Under the pieces are notes generated by a model. It saw nothing but the letters and a program-made list of their open reading frames with translations. It was not told the DNA's origin and made no database searches. The position numbers were made by a program, and so were the translations under genes. Below are positions 1-9,215 of a DNA stretch of 64,000 nucleotides, piece after piece. Source of the DNA: Pseudopedobacter saltans DSM 12145 (GTDB lineage: Bacteria; Bacteroidota; Bacteroidia; Sphingobacteriales; Sphingobacteriaceae); assembly GCF_000190735.1 (NCBI RefSeq), contig NC_015177.1:1178001-1242000 (forward strand), read 5' to 3'. Within the stretch, counting starts at the first letter, position 1. Each line of letters starts with the position of its first letter.

Positions 1-1949
1 ATGTGTGTATGGATTTGCGTTTCGTCCTGAACACCACTCGCGGAAATTCTGAAAGCCTTGATTGCCCAGTTTAAGTAAACCTCCCAGTCTTTTTTACGTA
101 AAGGCAAACCTTCGCGGATTGCAGGCTCGTCTATTTGGATAATTTTAATGCCTGCTTTCTCCAGTGAAACTACTTCGTCTCTGATAGCCAGTGCGATCTG
201 ATTTGTAGTTTCGCTTCTTGACTGATCGTTTCTTACAAAGGACCATTGTAGAATAGTAACCGGACCGGTTAACATTCCTTTCATTAACTTTTGAGTTTGT
301 TGTTGAGCAAAGGCTGTCCATTTCACAGTCATATCCGTTGGTCTGCTAACATCGCCGTAAATTACAGGAGGCTTAACACAGCGGCTGCCATAACTTTGCA
401 CCCACCCATTTTTACTAAAAAGAAAACCATCTAAACGTTCGCCAAAATATTCAACCATGTCATTACGTTCAAATTCGCCATGTACCAACACATCAATTCC
501 CGTTTCTTCCTGCCATTTAATAGCATCAATAGTCTCTTTTTCTATTTCCAGATCATATTGTTCCTGAGTGATATTGCCTTTTTTAAAATCAGCTCTCAAT
601 TTCCTGATTTCATCTGTCTGTGGAAAAGAACCAATTGTAGTGGTAGGGAACAAGGGTAAATGGAAAGATTCCTGCTGTAATTGTTGTCTCACTGCAAATT
701 TGCTGTTTCTTTGCGCATCATTTTCAGTAATTCCTGCTGTGCGCTGCTTTACCACCGGTTTATGGATTTTTTCAGAAATTCTTTTACTGTTTATAGTGTC
801 CTGATTTTTAGTGAGTAACGAAGTATTGCCTTCAGCGATTTCAGCCAATTCGGTAATCTCTTCTAATTTTTCCTCTGCGTAGGCCATCCAGTTTCTGATC
901 TCCGGATCGATGTCAGTTTCCTGACTTAAATCAATGGGAACATGCAGTAAAGAAGATGAAGGAGCGATCAGTATCCTATCTTTACCTATTTTACCAATAG
1001 CTTTATTTATTAGGTCTAAGGATTGTTGATAATCATTTTTCCAGATATTTCTTCCGTCAATAACTCCCAGGGAAAGTGATTGATTATCTTGCAAAGCAGC
1101 TAACACAACTCCCAGTTGTTGAGGAGCTCTTACCAAATCAATATGAATTGCGTCAACTGGCAGGGAAGTTGCCACAGTTGTGTTTTCTTCTAAAGCATCG
1201 AAGTAAGTAGTCAACAAAAATTTAAGCCCTTTTGCACTTTGTCTTAAATAAGAATAAGCCTCTGTATAAGCTTGTTGTTCCTTTTCAGTTAAGTCCAAAG
1301 CTAGAAATGGTTCATCAAATTGTATCCATTCTGCCCCAAGTGCGGTCAATTGGGCTAACATGTCCGTATAAATAGGTAGAATATCCTTTAAATAATCCAA
1401 TCTGTTCAGTCCCTCTTCTTTTTCCTTTCCTAAAAGCAGATAAGTTACCGGACCAATAATTACCGTTTTGGGAGTTTTGTCCAGTATGCGTTTAGCCTCG
1501 GTAAAATCATTAATTATCTTGTTTGAGAATAATCTGAATTTTTGATTTTTGTAAAATTCAGGGACAATATAATGGTAATTGGTATCGAACCATTTTGTCA
1601 TTTCCATCGCTTTGATATCCAATCCATCTTTCTGATATCCACGCGCCATTGCAAAATACAGGTCTAGTTCTGTATTTTCCCGATTTTCAATTACAACACC
1701 ATTGTATCTGGATGGGATATTTCCAAGAGCCATGGACATATCCAGTACCTGATCATAGAAACTAAAGTCATTACAGGGAATCAAGTCTATGCCTGCTTCC
1801 TTTTGCTTCAACCAGTTTTGTTCTTTGATTTTGTTGGCAACCTGAAATAATTCTTGTCTGCTGATTTTTCCAGACCAATACTGCTCATTTGCTTTTTTTA
1901 GCTCTCTTTTGACACCTATTCGCGGGTATCCAAGATTGTTCTTTTGCAT
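1..1949 (-). CDS. metE: Cobalamin-independent methionine synthase MetE, 3' end cut by window
   Basis: Transfers the methyl group of 5-methyltetrahydropteroyltri-glutamate to homocysteine, the last step of methionine synthesis, in the cytosol. Translating the minus strand from the ATG at 1949 gives 649 residues opening MQKNNLGYPRIG. The N-terminal MetE barrel comes first, then the catalytic C-terminal domain beginning near TTTIGSFPQT and containing HGEFERNDMVEYFGE. The window ends at residues QIHTH; the last His matches the first zinc ligand of the family (His641 in E. coli), so about 110-120 residues including the remaining zinc ligands lie outside. It is preceded by a roughly 350-nt leader carrying a cobalamin riboswitch, so it is probably shut off when B12 allows the MetH route. 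Family assignment is secure. Confidence 0.96.
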   Translation of the reverse strand, partial: MQKNNLGYPRIGVKRELKKANEQYWSGKISRQELFQVANKIKEQNWLKQKEAGIDLIPCNDFSFYDQVLDMSMALGNIPSRYNGVVIENRENTELDLYFAMARGYQKDGLDIKAMEMTKWFDTNYHYIVPEFYKNQKFRLFSNKIINDFTEAKRILDKTPKTVIIGPVTYLLLGKEKEEGLNRLDYLKDILPIYTDMLAQLTALGAEWIQFDEPFLALDLTEKEQQAYTEAYSYLRQSAKGLKFLLTTYFDALEENTTVATSLPVDAIHIDLVRAPQQLGVVLAALQDNQSLSLGVIDGRNIWKNDYQQSLDLINKAIGKIGKDRILIAPSSSLLHVPIDLSQETDIDPEIRNWMAYAEEKLEEITELAEIAEGNTSLLTKNQDTINSKRISEKIHKPVVKQRTAGITENDAQRNSKFAVRQQLQQESFHLPLFPTTTIGSFPQTDEIRKLRADFKKGNITQEQYDLEIEKETIDAIKWQEETGIDVLVHGEFERNDMVEYFGERLDGFLFSKNGWVQSYGSRCVKPPVIYGDVSRPTDMTVKWTAFAQQQTQKLMKGMLTGPVTILQWSFVRNDQSRSETTNQIALAIRDEVVSLEKAGIKIIQIDEPAIREGLPLRKKDWEVYLNWAIKAFRISASGVQDETQIHTH

Positions 1950-2031
1950 AATTCTAACTTATTAAACATTTAATTAATGTTCCGATAGTTATTAATATGC
2001 TTTGCTGGAAAAAGATATAGAAAGGGCGTAC

Positions 2032-2054
2032 CAAGGACGTTAACCAATCCCTTG
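2032..2054 (-). promoter_or_regulatory. Hairpin in metE riboswitch expression platform
   Basis: Between the B12 box and the metE start, CAAGGG and CCTTG arms flank a ten-base loop. There is no strong U-tract right after it, so it may be an anti-element or weak terminator rather than a classic intrinsic terminator. Its role in switching is inferred from position only. Confidence 0.4.
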
Positions 2055-2099
2055 ATTTTGAAAAAGACACCTGATTATTACTTCAAACCGCGAAAGCAT

Positions 2100-2262
2100 A
2101 AACCTTGTCATAAAAAGCAAGTCTCCTGGCTTGTAACATTGCAACCATCCTTCTCATCCTTATGGGACAATGGACATTCTCGGGTTGCAACTGGGAAGTT
2201 ACTTACAGTTGCGCGACAGCTCGTGATTTTCACACGATTCCTTTTTAAAGATAACTTCCGTT
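2100..2262 (-). ncRNA. Cobalamin (B12) riboswitch in metE leader
   Basis: Read on the minus strand, this stretch has the conserved B12 core: a GTGAAAATCACGAGCTG-like segment, then GCGCAACTGTAAGT, and near the 3' end the B12 box AGCCAGGAGACTTGC (2117-2132 on the plus strand), which is close to the family consensus. It lies about 150 nt upstream of the metE ATG on the same strand. The known role of this class is to repress downstream genes when adenosyl- or methylcobalamin binds. The exact ends of the aptamer are estimated. Confidence 0.9.
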
Positions 2263-2308
2263 ATCTACTATTTATGAGGATTAAATAATACCTACAAGAA
2301 CGAGAAGG

Positions 2309-2316
2309 CAAAGATA
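2309..2316 (-). promoter_or_regulatory. Bacteroidetes -7 box for metE leader
   Basis: TATCTTTG on the minus strand matches the Bacteroidetes -7 consensus TAnnTTTG. Transcription would start near 2303, just upstream of the riboswitch, giving a leader of about 350 nt. No convincing -33 TTTG at the usual distance was found. Confidence 0.5.
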
Positions 2317-2331
2317 GGGGATATAAAAACA

Positions 2332-2356
2332 AAATCCTACTAAATTAGTAGGATTT
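2332..2356 (-). terminator. Intrinsic terminator after the nucleotidyltransferase gene
   Basis: A perfect 9-bp stem (AAATCCTAC / GTAGGATTT) with a 7-base loop is followed on the minus strand by TTGTTTTTA. It lies 33 bases past the stop codon of the gene ending at 2389 and separates it from the metE transcript. Confidence 0.8.
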
Positions 2357-2388
2357 GTTTTGTCTATTTATTGTTGTATACCAGTTGA

Positions 2389-3288
2389 TTACCAAAGTTT
2401 TTCCGGATAGACTCCAGCCTTGATCAACTTATTGATATTATCCTGAACGATAGGTTTATCCTCTTTAAAAGTTACCCCAAACCACTTCTCATCTGTAGGT
2501 ATTACCTTAATAGTACCGATACGATTTTCTACAATATTATCTGCTACAGAAGGTATATAAAACTCTGATTTTGGTTTGTCAATATTCTTTTTAGCAAAAT
2601 CCACAAACATTTCTTCTATAATAGGAAATACTTCAGGAGTAAAGCCCCAAAAGTTCATAGATACAGGGTTATCATGCGATAAAGGGAACCGTTGTCCGTC
2701 TTCTTCGTAAAATACTTCACCATTCTCTCCAAAAACTTTTGTTCTTTCAATAATCTCGGTTAAGAACTGGTTTTCATCTGTTTTACAAACTCCTCTGGAT
2801 ACCGAACCGTTTTCCGATAACGTGTTGCCAACTTTAAAGCCCACAATTGCATATTGGTCTTTTTTAGCTTCATTATTAAGAAAATCTGCAATTTTTTGGA
2901 AAGCGTCATGTCCGTAGAAATCATCTGCATTGATTACACAGAACGGTTCGTGGATTTGATTTTTTGCTTCCAAAACGGCGTGACCAGTACCCCACGGTTT
3001 TTCTCTGTAAATTTCCTCATTTATCCCGTATTTACTCAGGTCGAAATTCTGAAACACATAATCTGTTTCGATTTTACCGGCTAATTTGGTATCAAAAATA
3101 GATTTGAAATTATCTTTAAATTCTTCCTTAATGATAAAGGTTACTTTTCCGAAGCCTGCTCTTATCGCATCGTAAATAGAGTAATCGATTATGGTTTCTC
3201 CGTTTGGACCAAAGCCGTCTATTTGTTTCATGCTGCCATAACGGCTAGCCATACCTGCGGCCAAGATCAAAAGTGTTGGTTTCTTCAT
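2389..3288 (-). CDS. Nucleotidyltransferase family protein (sugar-1-phosphate NTP transferase-like)
   Basis: A 299-residue GT-A/Rossmann nucleotidyltransferase. The N-terminal signature LAAGMASRYGSMKQ (residues 8-21) is the NTP-binding loop of the family, and NADDFYG near residue 120 is the metal-binding acidic site. Known relatives activate sugar phosphates to NDP-sugars (UTP-glucose-1-phosphate uridylyltransferase type), but this Bacteroidota subgroup has no assigned substrate as far as I can say. The first ATG after the spacer is used as start. It is a single-gene unit between its own terminator and the HerA-like gene. Fold confidence is high; substrate is unknown. Confidence 0.85.
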   Translation of the reverse strand: MKKPTLLILAAGMASRYGSMKQIDGFGPNGETIIDYSIYDAIRAGFGKVTFIIKEEFKDNFKSIFDTKLAGKIETDYVFQNFDLSKYGINEEIYREKPWGTGHAVLEAKNQIHEPFCVINADDFYGHDAFQKIADFLNNEAKKDQYAIVGFKVGNTLSENGSVSRGVCKTDENQFLTEIIERTKVFGENGEVFYEEDGQRFPLSHDNPVSMNFWGFTPEVFPIIEEMFVDFAKKNIDKPKSEFYIPSVADNIVENRIGTIKVIPTDEKWFGVTFKEDKPIVQDNINKLIKAGVYPEKLW

Positions 3289-3371
3289 TAAAATAGTTTG
3301 TAACTATGTATTAGGTTAATAATACGATAGATGTTTAAAATTTGCTGCAAAAATAGCGAAAAAAATCCCAA

Positions 3372-4928
3372 TTAAAAGCCCAAAAAGGAGCCTGATTTCT
3401 TACTTGTTTTCTTCCCCGTAATCATACCAAACAAACCTCTCACAATCTCGCGTCCAATCTGTCTGGTAATAGTGGCATTCATTACTTTTTCAAAAGTGCT
3501 TTTTTCCACCCGGCCATTACTTCTTGGTGCACTGGCTTCCTTCGCTTCGGCTACAGCTTGATCTGCTTTCAGTTTATCCTCAATTTTCTGCGTTAATATT
3601 TCATAAGCACTAATGGGATCGATAATTTCTTGATATTTTTTATATAAATCTGAAGATTGCATTAAAGCTTTACATTCTGATTCAGACATAGGCCCCATAA
3701 CTGCCGTAGGTGGAATAAGGTGAACCGCAGCTACCTCGGTAGGAATACCTTTGTCATTAAGCACTGTAATTAGCGCTTCGCCAGTACCCAAACTGGTTAA
3801 AACTTTATCTATCTGATAAAAATCTGAAGCTGGATAGGTCTTTACTGTTTTTCTTAAAGCGTCAACATCATTGGGAGTAAAAGCTCTTAAAGCATGCTGA
3901 ACTCGGTTACCCAATTGTCCTAGTACGGATTCGGGAACGTCAGTAGCCGCCTGTGTACAAAAGAAAACACCTATACCTTTCGATCGGATCAGTCGGATAA
4001 CTTGTTCTATTTGATCTAAAAAGGCTTTGCTGGAGTTTTTAAAAAGTAAATGAGCCTCGTCGAAAAAGAAAACCAGTTTAGGCTTATCAAGATCGCCAAC
4101 CTCGGGCATATTGTAAAAAATTTCGGCCAGTAAACTCAATAGAAAAGTGGAATATAAAGAAGGCTGATCCTGAACATCAGAAATATTCAATAAACTGATG
4201 AGTCCCTTTCCGTCAACCTTTTGGAAAAGATCCTCAATATCGAATGACTTTTCGCCGAACATTTGTGAAAGGCCCATTTGTTCAAGTCCAACAATCTTTC
4301 TTAAAATTGTACCGGAGGTAGAAGAGGAGATTTTACCATAAGTATCTTTAATTTCCTGTGCACCGTTTCCTTCAGATAAATAGCTCAATAGCTTTTTAAG
4401 ATCGTTAAAATCAACCAACGCCATTTTATTGTCATCTGCATATTTAAATATGGCAGCAAGAACGCCTGTTTGCGTATCATTAAGATCTAAAATCTTGCCT
4501 AAAAGAACAGGGCCAAATTCAGATATGGTAGCTCTCATTTGAGCGCCTATTTTTCCCGATAAGGAATAAAGTTCTACTGGAAATCCGCTAGGCGTAAATG
4601 CTATATCCAGAGCTTTTACACGTTCTTCTATATTTGCGTTTGATTCACCTGGTTTATTTAATCCGGACAAATCGCCCTTAACATCCAGCATAAAAACTGG
4701 AACACCTGCGTTTGATAACTGTTCAGCTATTAATTGCAGCGTTCTGGTCTTTCCTGTTCCTGTTGCCCCGGCAATAAGCCCATGTCGGTTCATCATTTTC
4801 AATGCTAAATTAATCTTAGCATCCGCACAGATAGTGCCGTCCAACATACCTGCACCTAAGTAAATGTATTCTCCTTTAGGGCTGTATGATTTTTGAATTC
4901 TTTCTATAAACTCTTGTTGACTAGCCAT
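3372..4928 (-). CDS. HerA-like ATPase, DUF853 family (YjgR-like)
   Basis: A 518-residue P-loop ATPase of the HerA/FtsK superfamily. Walker A is GATGTGKT near residue 55, Walker B is KLVFFFDEAHLLF near residue 285, and an arginine-rich segment RLIRSKGIGVFFCTQ follows, typical of the HerA C-terminal helicase domain (DUF853). The N-terminal HAS-barrel of archaeal HerA is reduced to about 40 residues. The C-terminus is low-complexity and basic (GKKTSKKSG). Cytosolic. The physiological role of the YjgR group is not established; relatives act as hexameric DNA translocases. There is no nuclease (NurA) or other defence partner next to it, so I see no anti-phage module. Confidence 0.88.
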   Translation of the reverse strand: MASQQEFIERIQKSYSPKGEYIYLGAGMLDGTICADAKINLALKMMNRHGLIAGATGTGKTRTLQLIAEQLSNAGVPVFMLDVKGDLSGLNKPGESNANIEERVKALDIAFTPSGFPVELYSLSGKIGAQMRATISEFGPVLLGKILDLNDTQTGVLAAIFKYADDNKMALVDFNDLKKLLSYLSEGNGAQEIKDTYGKISSSTSGTILRKIVGLEQMGLSQMFGEKSFDIEDLFQKVDGKGLISLLNISDVQDQPSLYSTFLLSLLAEIFYNMPEVGDLDKPKLVFFFDEAHLLFKNSSKAFLDQIEQVIRLIRSKGIGVFFCTQAATDVPESVLGQLGNRVQHALRAFTPNDVDALRKTVKTYPASDFYQIDKVLTSLGTGEALITVLNDKGIPTEVAAVHLIPPTAVMGPMSESECKALMQSSDLYKKYQEIIDPISAYEILTQKIEDKLKADQAVAEAKEASAPRSNGRVEKSTFEKVMNATITRQIGREIVRGLFGMITGKKTSKKSGSFLGF

Positions 4929-4959
4929 TTTATCGTCTTTTAGGTAAATATAAAATTTT

Positions 4960-7395
4960 CTATTTCTTTATAACGTTTTTTACCCAATTATCCATTTCCC
5001 AAAACATATGAAATACTGACTCCCTGGCTTCAGGCTGATGGCTTTCATTTGGTAGTAAAACCAATCTGGAGGGAATTGCATTGGCTTTTAGTGCTGCAAA
5101 ATAACGCTTGCTTTGATCAGGCTGGGTATCAAAATTCTCCTCCTCGTTACTATGTATCATTAAAAGTGGAGTCCGTAATCTATCCGCCAGATTAAAAGGA
5201 GAGAACTTCTTATATAAATCTATTGCTTCCCAATAAGTTCTTTCTTCCTGACCGAAGCCAAAAGGGGTTAAAGCAGTATCATAAAACCCATTGATACCTA
5301 TTCCCGTTGCAAAGTATCCCTTATAATGTGTTAACATATTTGCTACCATAAAAGCACCATAGCAGTCTCCACCAATAACTATCCGGTCTCTGTCTGCTAT
5401 TTGCAATTTTACCAATTCATCTATAGCAGCAACAGCATTCTGTTTAATTTGTTCCAGAAACGTGTCGTTAGGTGTATCATTACTTTCACCAACAATAGGC
5501 ATATCCAGTTCAAGAACAGCATAACCTTGCGTTGTCCAGTAAATGGGAGAGTTCCAGCTTAATTCAGGCGATTTAAAAGGCGAATTTTTTACTGCCGATG
5601 CCGCTCCCGGAGTCTTATATATTTTTGGCGAAGCCCACATGATTACCGGTATGCGACCTTTTGATGCGCTATAGTCTTTTGGCAGATACAGGGTAGAAGA
5701 GAGCTTTAACGCGTCTACACGCTTATAATTAAGCAAACGTTTGGTGATACCGTTTAAGGGTAGGTAAGGATTGTCAAAATTACTTACCTGATATTCCTTT
5801 TTAGATTTGATATTCTGATAGAAATAGTTTACAGGTTGTAAAAAAGATTCTCTTTGGTACACTAATTTTCCATTGCTGCTATTATAGTGCAAGGGTAACT
5901 CGTAATAAGGTGCTCTGGAACGGAAAACCGTATCCGTAACTTTTGTTTTTACATTAAATTTTAAGAGATAAGGTCTGTCTCCATCCGAAGAGGCACCTTT
6001 CGAGATACTAAAAATATTCACGTTGCTTGGGTCAAATCTGCGAAATTGATTTCCCTCCAATAGCAAAATATCTTTATTGTATTCGTTTTTAATAGTAAGA
6101 AAATCACCGGGATCGCTATAAGAATCTTCGTAATATCTGTCCCAAAGGTTTACTCTGTAAGATTGGTTACCCGGTTTAATAAACACACGTCTTTCGGTTC
6201 TGGTCCTCCACCAGCGTTCTGTTACTATGGCTATTTGGTCATCTCCCCAGGTAATACCTTTAAAACGTAGATAACAATCGGCCAATTTTACAGGCTTTTT
6301 GTCATCCATATCCTGCATATAAATAACGTCTCTTATTGAAACTCTGTAATTGGGGTTTCCTCCGTCTTGAGCCTCAACCCAGATATAAGTTTGCGGTTTA
6401 TCATGTCGCCACTGAAAATCTCTTTTCCCGTCGAATACAGCGTCGAAACCAATAGGCAGATTATCCAGTACAGGTGTTCTTGAAAGTGGTTTTACCAAAA
6501 CTCCATACTTGTCGTGGATATTAGTGCTGTACGCAAACTTATCTAAAGTAACTGTGTAAGAGTAGGGTGCGTTTATTGTTTCGGTCATTACCAAAGTACC
6601 GTCTGGTGAATAGTCGAATTTTTTATAGATAGCCGGATTGCCAAAATTAACGATATCTCCACTTAAGAAAACAGTTTTAAGTTGTGCTGTAAAATGTTCT
6701 TCAAAAAGTGCTTCGTCTTCAGCGTTTTGTAATAAATCTAAATGCAAACTGGTACTCAGGGCTTTTTCTTCGCTATTAAAAATGATAGGAGATAATTCCT
6801 TTGCCCTGTTATTGTTTTTCTCAGCTACTTTAAACTTAGCTAGTATAGCCTGGCTATCCGGAGCCCACTGATAAACCTCTCTATATGCACTATTTAAGGG
6901 CTGATCGGAAAGCCTTTTTGCATTGTATGTTACTAAAGAAGCAGTCCATAGTTCCAAACCGTTCGGTCCCTCCATACAAAATGCTATTAAATTTTGATCT
7001 GGAGAGAAACTAACATGCGATATTTTGTAGGAATTAGGTAAACCCGCAAGCTTTATTTCCTGATTAAATTCTAAGTTTTTAACAGTGATTTTAGTAAAAT
7101 ACTCTTGCTTGATATTGCCACCTTTCGAGTCTAACCTTTCGCCAGCCACTTTAAAAGCAGCCCGTCTGATAACATTTATTTCCGTAAAAGTGTTTCTTTC
7201 TAAAATAACGATGTAATCACCGGTATTGTTAAACAAAGTTTGTCTTTTTACAGAGTTATTAACTAAATCTTGTATTTCCTGTGCAGGCTTCTGGTAACCG
7301 GTATTCTGTTGCGCAGTAACTGAGTATGTGGTAATGGAAAGAACAAAAGCCGGAATGACAAACATTCCGGCAATTTTAGAGATTGCTTTTGGCAT
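4960..7395 (-). CDS. S9 (prolyl oligopeptidase) family hydrolase with Cys in the nucleophile position
   Basis: An 811-residue exported protein: signal peptide 1-28 (ending near SVTAQQ), a long beta-propeller-like region to about residue 560, then an alpha/beta hydrolase domain to the C-terminus. The layout matches the S9 glutamyl-endopeptidase-like group. The nucleophile elbow, normally GHSYG, reads GDCYG with Cys at residue 678 (codon at 5362-5364). The usual acid Asp aligns with Glu752, and the His is kept at 786 (NESH). This could be a Cys-dependent hydrolase or an inactive pseudoenzyme; the reading frame is intact with no frameshift. It lies 20 bases from the M42 peptidase gene on the same strand, so they are probably co-transcribed in a peptide-degrading context. 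Confidence 0.88.
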   Translation of the reverse strand: MPKAISKIAGMFVIPAFVLSITTYSVTAQQNTGYQKPAQEIQDLVNNSVKRQTLFNNTGDYIVILERNTFTEINVIRRAAFKVAGERLDSKGGNIKQEYFTKITVKNLEFNQEIKLAGLPNSYKISHVSFSPDQNLIAFCMEGPNGLELWTASLVTYNAKRLSDQPLNSAYREVYQWAPDSQAILAKFKVAEKNNNRAKELSPIIFNSEEKALSTSLHLDLLQNAEDEALFEEHFTAQLKTVFLSGDIVNFGNPAIYKKFDYSPDGTLVMTETINAPYSYTVTLDKFAYSTNIHDKYGVLVKPLSRTPVLDNLPIGFDAVFDGKRDFQWRHDKPQTYIWVEAQDGGNPNYRVSIRDVIYMQDMDDKKPVKLADCYLRFKGITWGDDQIAIVTERWWRTRTERRVFIKPGNQSYRVNLWDRYYEDSYSDPGDFLTIKNEYNKDILLLEGNQFRRFDPSNVNIFSISKGASSDGDRPYLLKFNVKTKVTDTVFRSRAPYYELPLHYNSSNGKLVYQRESFLQPVNYFYQNIKSKKEYQVSNFDNPYLPLNGITKRLLNYKRVDALKLSSTLYLPKDYSASKGRIPVIMWASPKIYKTPGAASAVKNSPFKSPELSWNSPIYWTTQGYAVLELDMPIVGESNDTPNDTFLEQIKQNAVAAIDELVKLQIADRDRIVIGGDCYGAFMVANMLTHYKGYFATGIGINGFYDTALTPFGFGQEERTYWEAIDLYKKFSPFNLADRLRTPLLMIHSNEEENFDTQPDQSKRYFAALKANAIPSRLVLLPNESHQPEARESVFHMFWEMDNWVKNVIKK

Positions 7396-7415
7396 TCTAT
7401 TTAAAATGATTGTAG

Positions 7416-8534
7416 TTATTTGATATATCTGAAGTCTTGTCCGTTTTCGATATTCAATAAAGATTGGTATATCAAACGAATAACATTTTCTACGTCTTCT
7501 TTATGTATCATCTCCACCGTCGTATGCATATATCTTAACGGTAGGGATATCAGTGCAGAAACAACACCATCGTTAGAATATGCAAAAGCATCAGTATCTG
7601 TACCTGTAGAACGGGAAGAGGCCTGTCTTTGGAAAGGAATATTGTTTTTTTGAGCTGTTTCTACCAATAACTTGTTCAGGTTATTATGTACAGCCGGAGC
7701 ATACGAAACCACAGGCCCTTTACCACACGCCAAATCACCTTGAGTAATCTTATTAATCATTGGAGTAGTGGTATCATGAGTAACATCAGTAACAATAGCC
7801 ACATTAGGTTTAATACGATGAGCAATCATCTCAGCGCCTCTCAAGCCTATTTCTTCCTGTACCGCATTAACAATGTATAAGCCGAAAGGAAGCTTTTGCT
7901 TGTTTTCATGCAGCAAACGGGCAACCTCTGCAATCATAAAGCCACCGGCTCTGTTATCTAATGCCCTGCCTACATAATAACGGTCGTTTAGCACCATAAA
8001 TTCATCTTCGTAAGTAATCACACAACCCACGTGAATTCCCAATGCTTCCACTTCTTCTTTAGAAGTACATCCGCAATCCAGAAAAATATTCTTTAACTGA
8101 GGAGTTTCTTCTTTTTCACCTCCATGGCGAGTGTGAATAGCAGGCCATCCGAAAACAGCTTTCACAATACCATTATCTGTATGTATATCCACTTTTTTAG
8201 ATGGAGCGATTTGATGATCAGAACCACCATTTCTAATTACGTAGATTAACCCATCTGATGTAATATAATTGACAAACCACGAGATTTCATCTGCATGGGC
8301 CTCAATAACCACCTTATAATCTGCTTTTGGATTGATAATACCAACAGCAGTTCCGTAATTATCTACATAGTATTCATCAATATATGGTTTTATGTAATCC
8401 AACCATACTTTTTGCCCTGTATATTCAAAACCAGTAGGAGATGGAGTATTGATATAATTTTCTAAAAATTTTAGAGATTTCTCTGTTACAATCTGTTCTT
8501 TATCGTTTGCTTTTTTCTTCGTCATGTTCAACAA
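7416..8534 (-). CDS. M42 family metallopeptidase (aminopeptidase/FrvX-like)
   Basis: A 372-residue di-zinc aminopeptidase of family M42. Metal and catalytic motifs are visible in order: AHADEI near residue 80, ALDNRAGG near 190, VQEEIGLRGA near 225, TDVTHD near 250 and a late His in RYMHTTVEMI near 335. M42 enzymes form large tetrahedral complexes that trim peptides in the cytosol; no signal peptide is seen here. Two ATGs are possible (8534 and 8525); the second, opening MTKKKAND, is equally plausible. The S9 gene lies 20 bases downstream on the same strand. Confidence 0.93.
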   Translation of the reverse strand: MLNMTKKKANDKEQIVTEKSLKFLENYINTPSPTGFEYTGQKVWLDYIKPYIDEYYVDNYGTAVGIINPKADYKVVIEAHADEISWFVNYITSDGLIYVIRNGGSDHQIAPSKKVDIHTDNGIVKAVFGWPAIHTRHGGEKEETPQLKNIFLDCGCTSKEEVEALGIHVGCVITYEDEFMVLNDRYYVGRALDNRAGGFMIAEVARLLHENKQKLPFGLYIVNAVQEEIGLRGAEMIAHRIKPNVAIVTDVTHDTTTPMINKITQGDLACGKGPVVSYAPAVHNNLNKLLVETAQKNNIPFQRQASSRSTGTDTDAFAYSNDGVVSALISLPLRYMHTTVEMIHKEDVENVIRLIYQSLLNIENGQDFRYIK

Positions 8535-8586
8535 TTAAAATAATAGCCAAATAAGCAGCTTATTACCGCTTGAAGAGGTAAATCTA

Positions 8587-9003
8587 TTAAATTTCCTTTT
8601 CGATTGTCATAAAATTGATTCCGTTTTTTGTAAAAGTTTTACCATTTGAAACGAAACCAAACTTTTTATAGAAGTACAGTGCAGAGGCTCTGGCATTACA
8701 CCAAATAGTGTTTTTCTCCATCAGTTTAGCATGGTTAAGAACGTACTCCATTAACTGAGAGCCGATTTTCTTGTTTTGGAACTCGTCTCTTACAGAAAAC
8801 TTTCTGAAAAGTAACTTGTCGCCGTCCTCATATACAGAGACTACTCCCGCAAGTTTATTGTCCACAAAAGCACCAAAATGAGTTCCAATAAAATCATCAT
8901 CAAGCTTAACGGCTTCAAGCCCCAAGTCGGGGTAAAGCACTTCCTGTCTAACATTCCAAACTAATTCTGGGGTTACTTGCTCTATATTTAAGTTTATCTC
9001 CAT
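8587..9003 (-). CDS. GNAT family N-acetyltransferase
   Basis: A 138-residue single-domain acetyltransferase. The acetyl-CoA binding segment is visible as FSVRDEFQNKKIGSQLMEYV (Q/R-x-x-G-x-G/S type) around residues 70-88, followed by the C-terminal ALYFYKKFGF motif common to the fold. Cytosolic; substrate unknown. It stands 53 bases upstream of the M42 gene on the same strand and could share its transcript. Confidence 0.88.
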   Translation of the reverse strand: MEINLNIEQVTPELVWNVRQEVLYPDLGLEAVKLDDDFIGTHFGAFVDNKLAGVVSVYEDGDKLLFRKFSVRDEFQNKKIGSQLMEYVLNHAKLMEKNTIWCNARASALYFYKKFGFVSNGKTFTKNGINFMTIEKEI

Positions 9004-9215
9004 AAAACAGGTTTTATATAGTATTGATTACACAAATATGTGTTTTGTTGTTTTAAAAAAATAATGCTTTTAGCATAAATTACGAGAATATGAATATTGA
9101 GCTAGCTATACAATTTAAGAGTGCCCAAAAACACCCGATTATTTATAATTGAATTCAGGGGCTGGTTGCTTCAGTACTGTTAAATAACCTGTATCAGCTA
9201 TTAAATAGCTTTGAG

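Larger units (their letters stand above)
1950..2388. other. Intergenic region: metE leader and terminator
   Basis: These 439 bases hold, on the minus strand, the -7 box, cobalamin riboswitch and expression platform of metE, plus the terminator of the upstream nucleotidyltransferase gene. No protein gene is supported here; a 78-codon plus-strand frame runs antisense through the riboswitch. Confidence 0.8.

Noticed and set aside
2052-2288. 78-codon plus-strand frame
   Set aside because: It runs antisense through the cobalamin riboswitch of metE and has no recognisable protein pattern.
3372-4928. Anti-phage HerA system
   Set aside because: The ATPase is of DUF853 type and no nuclease, SIR2 or other defence partner is adjacent.
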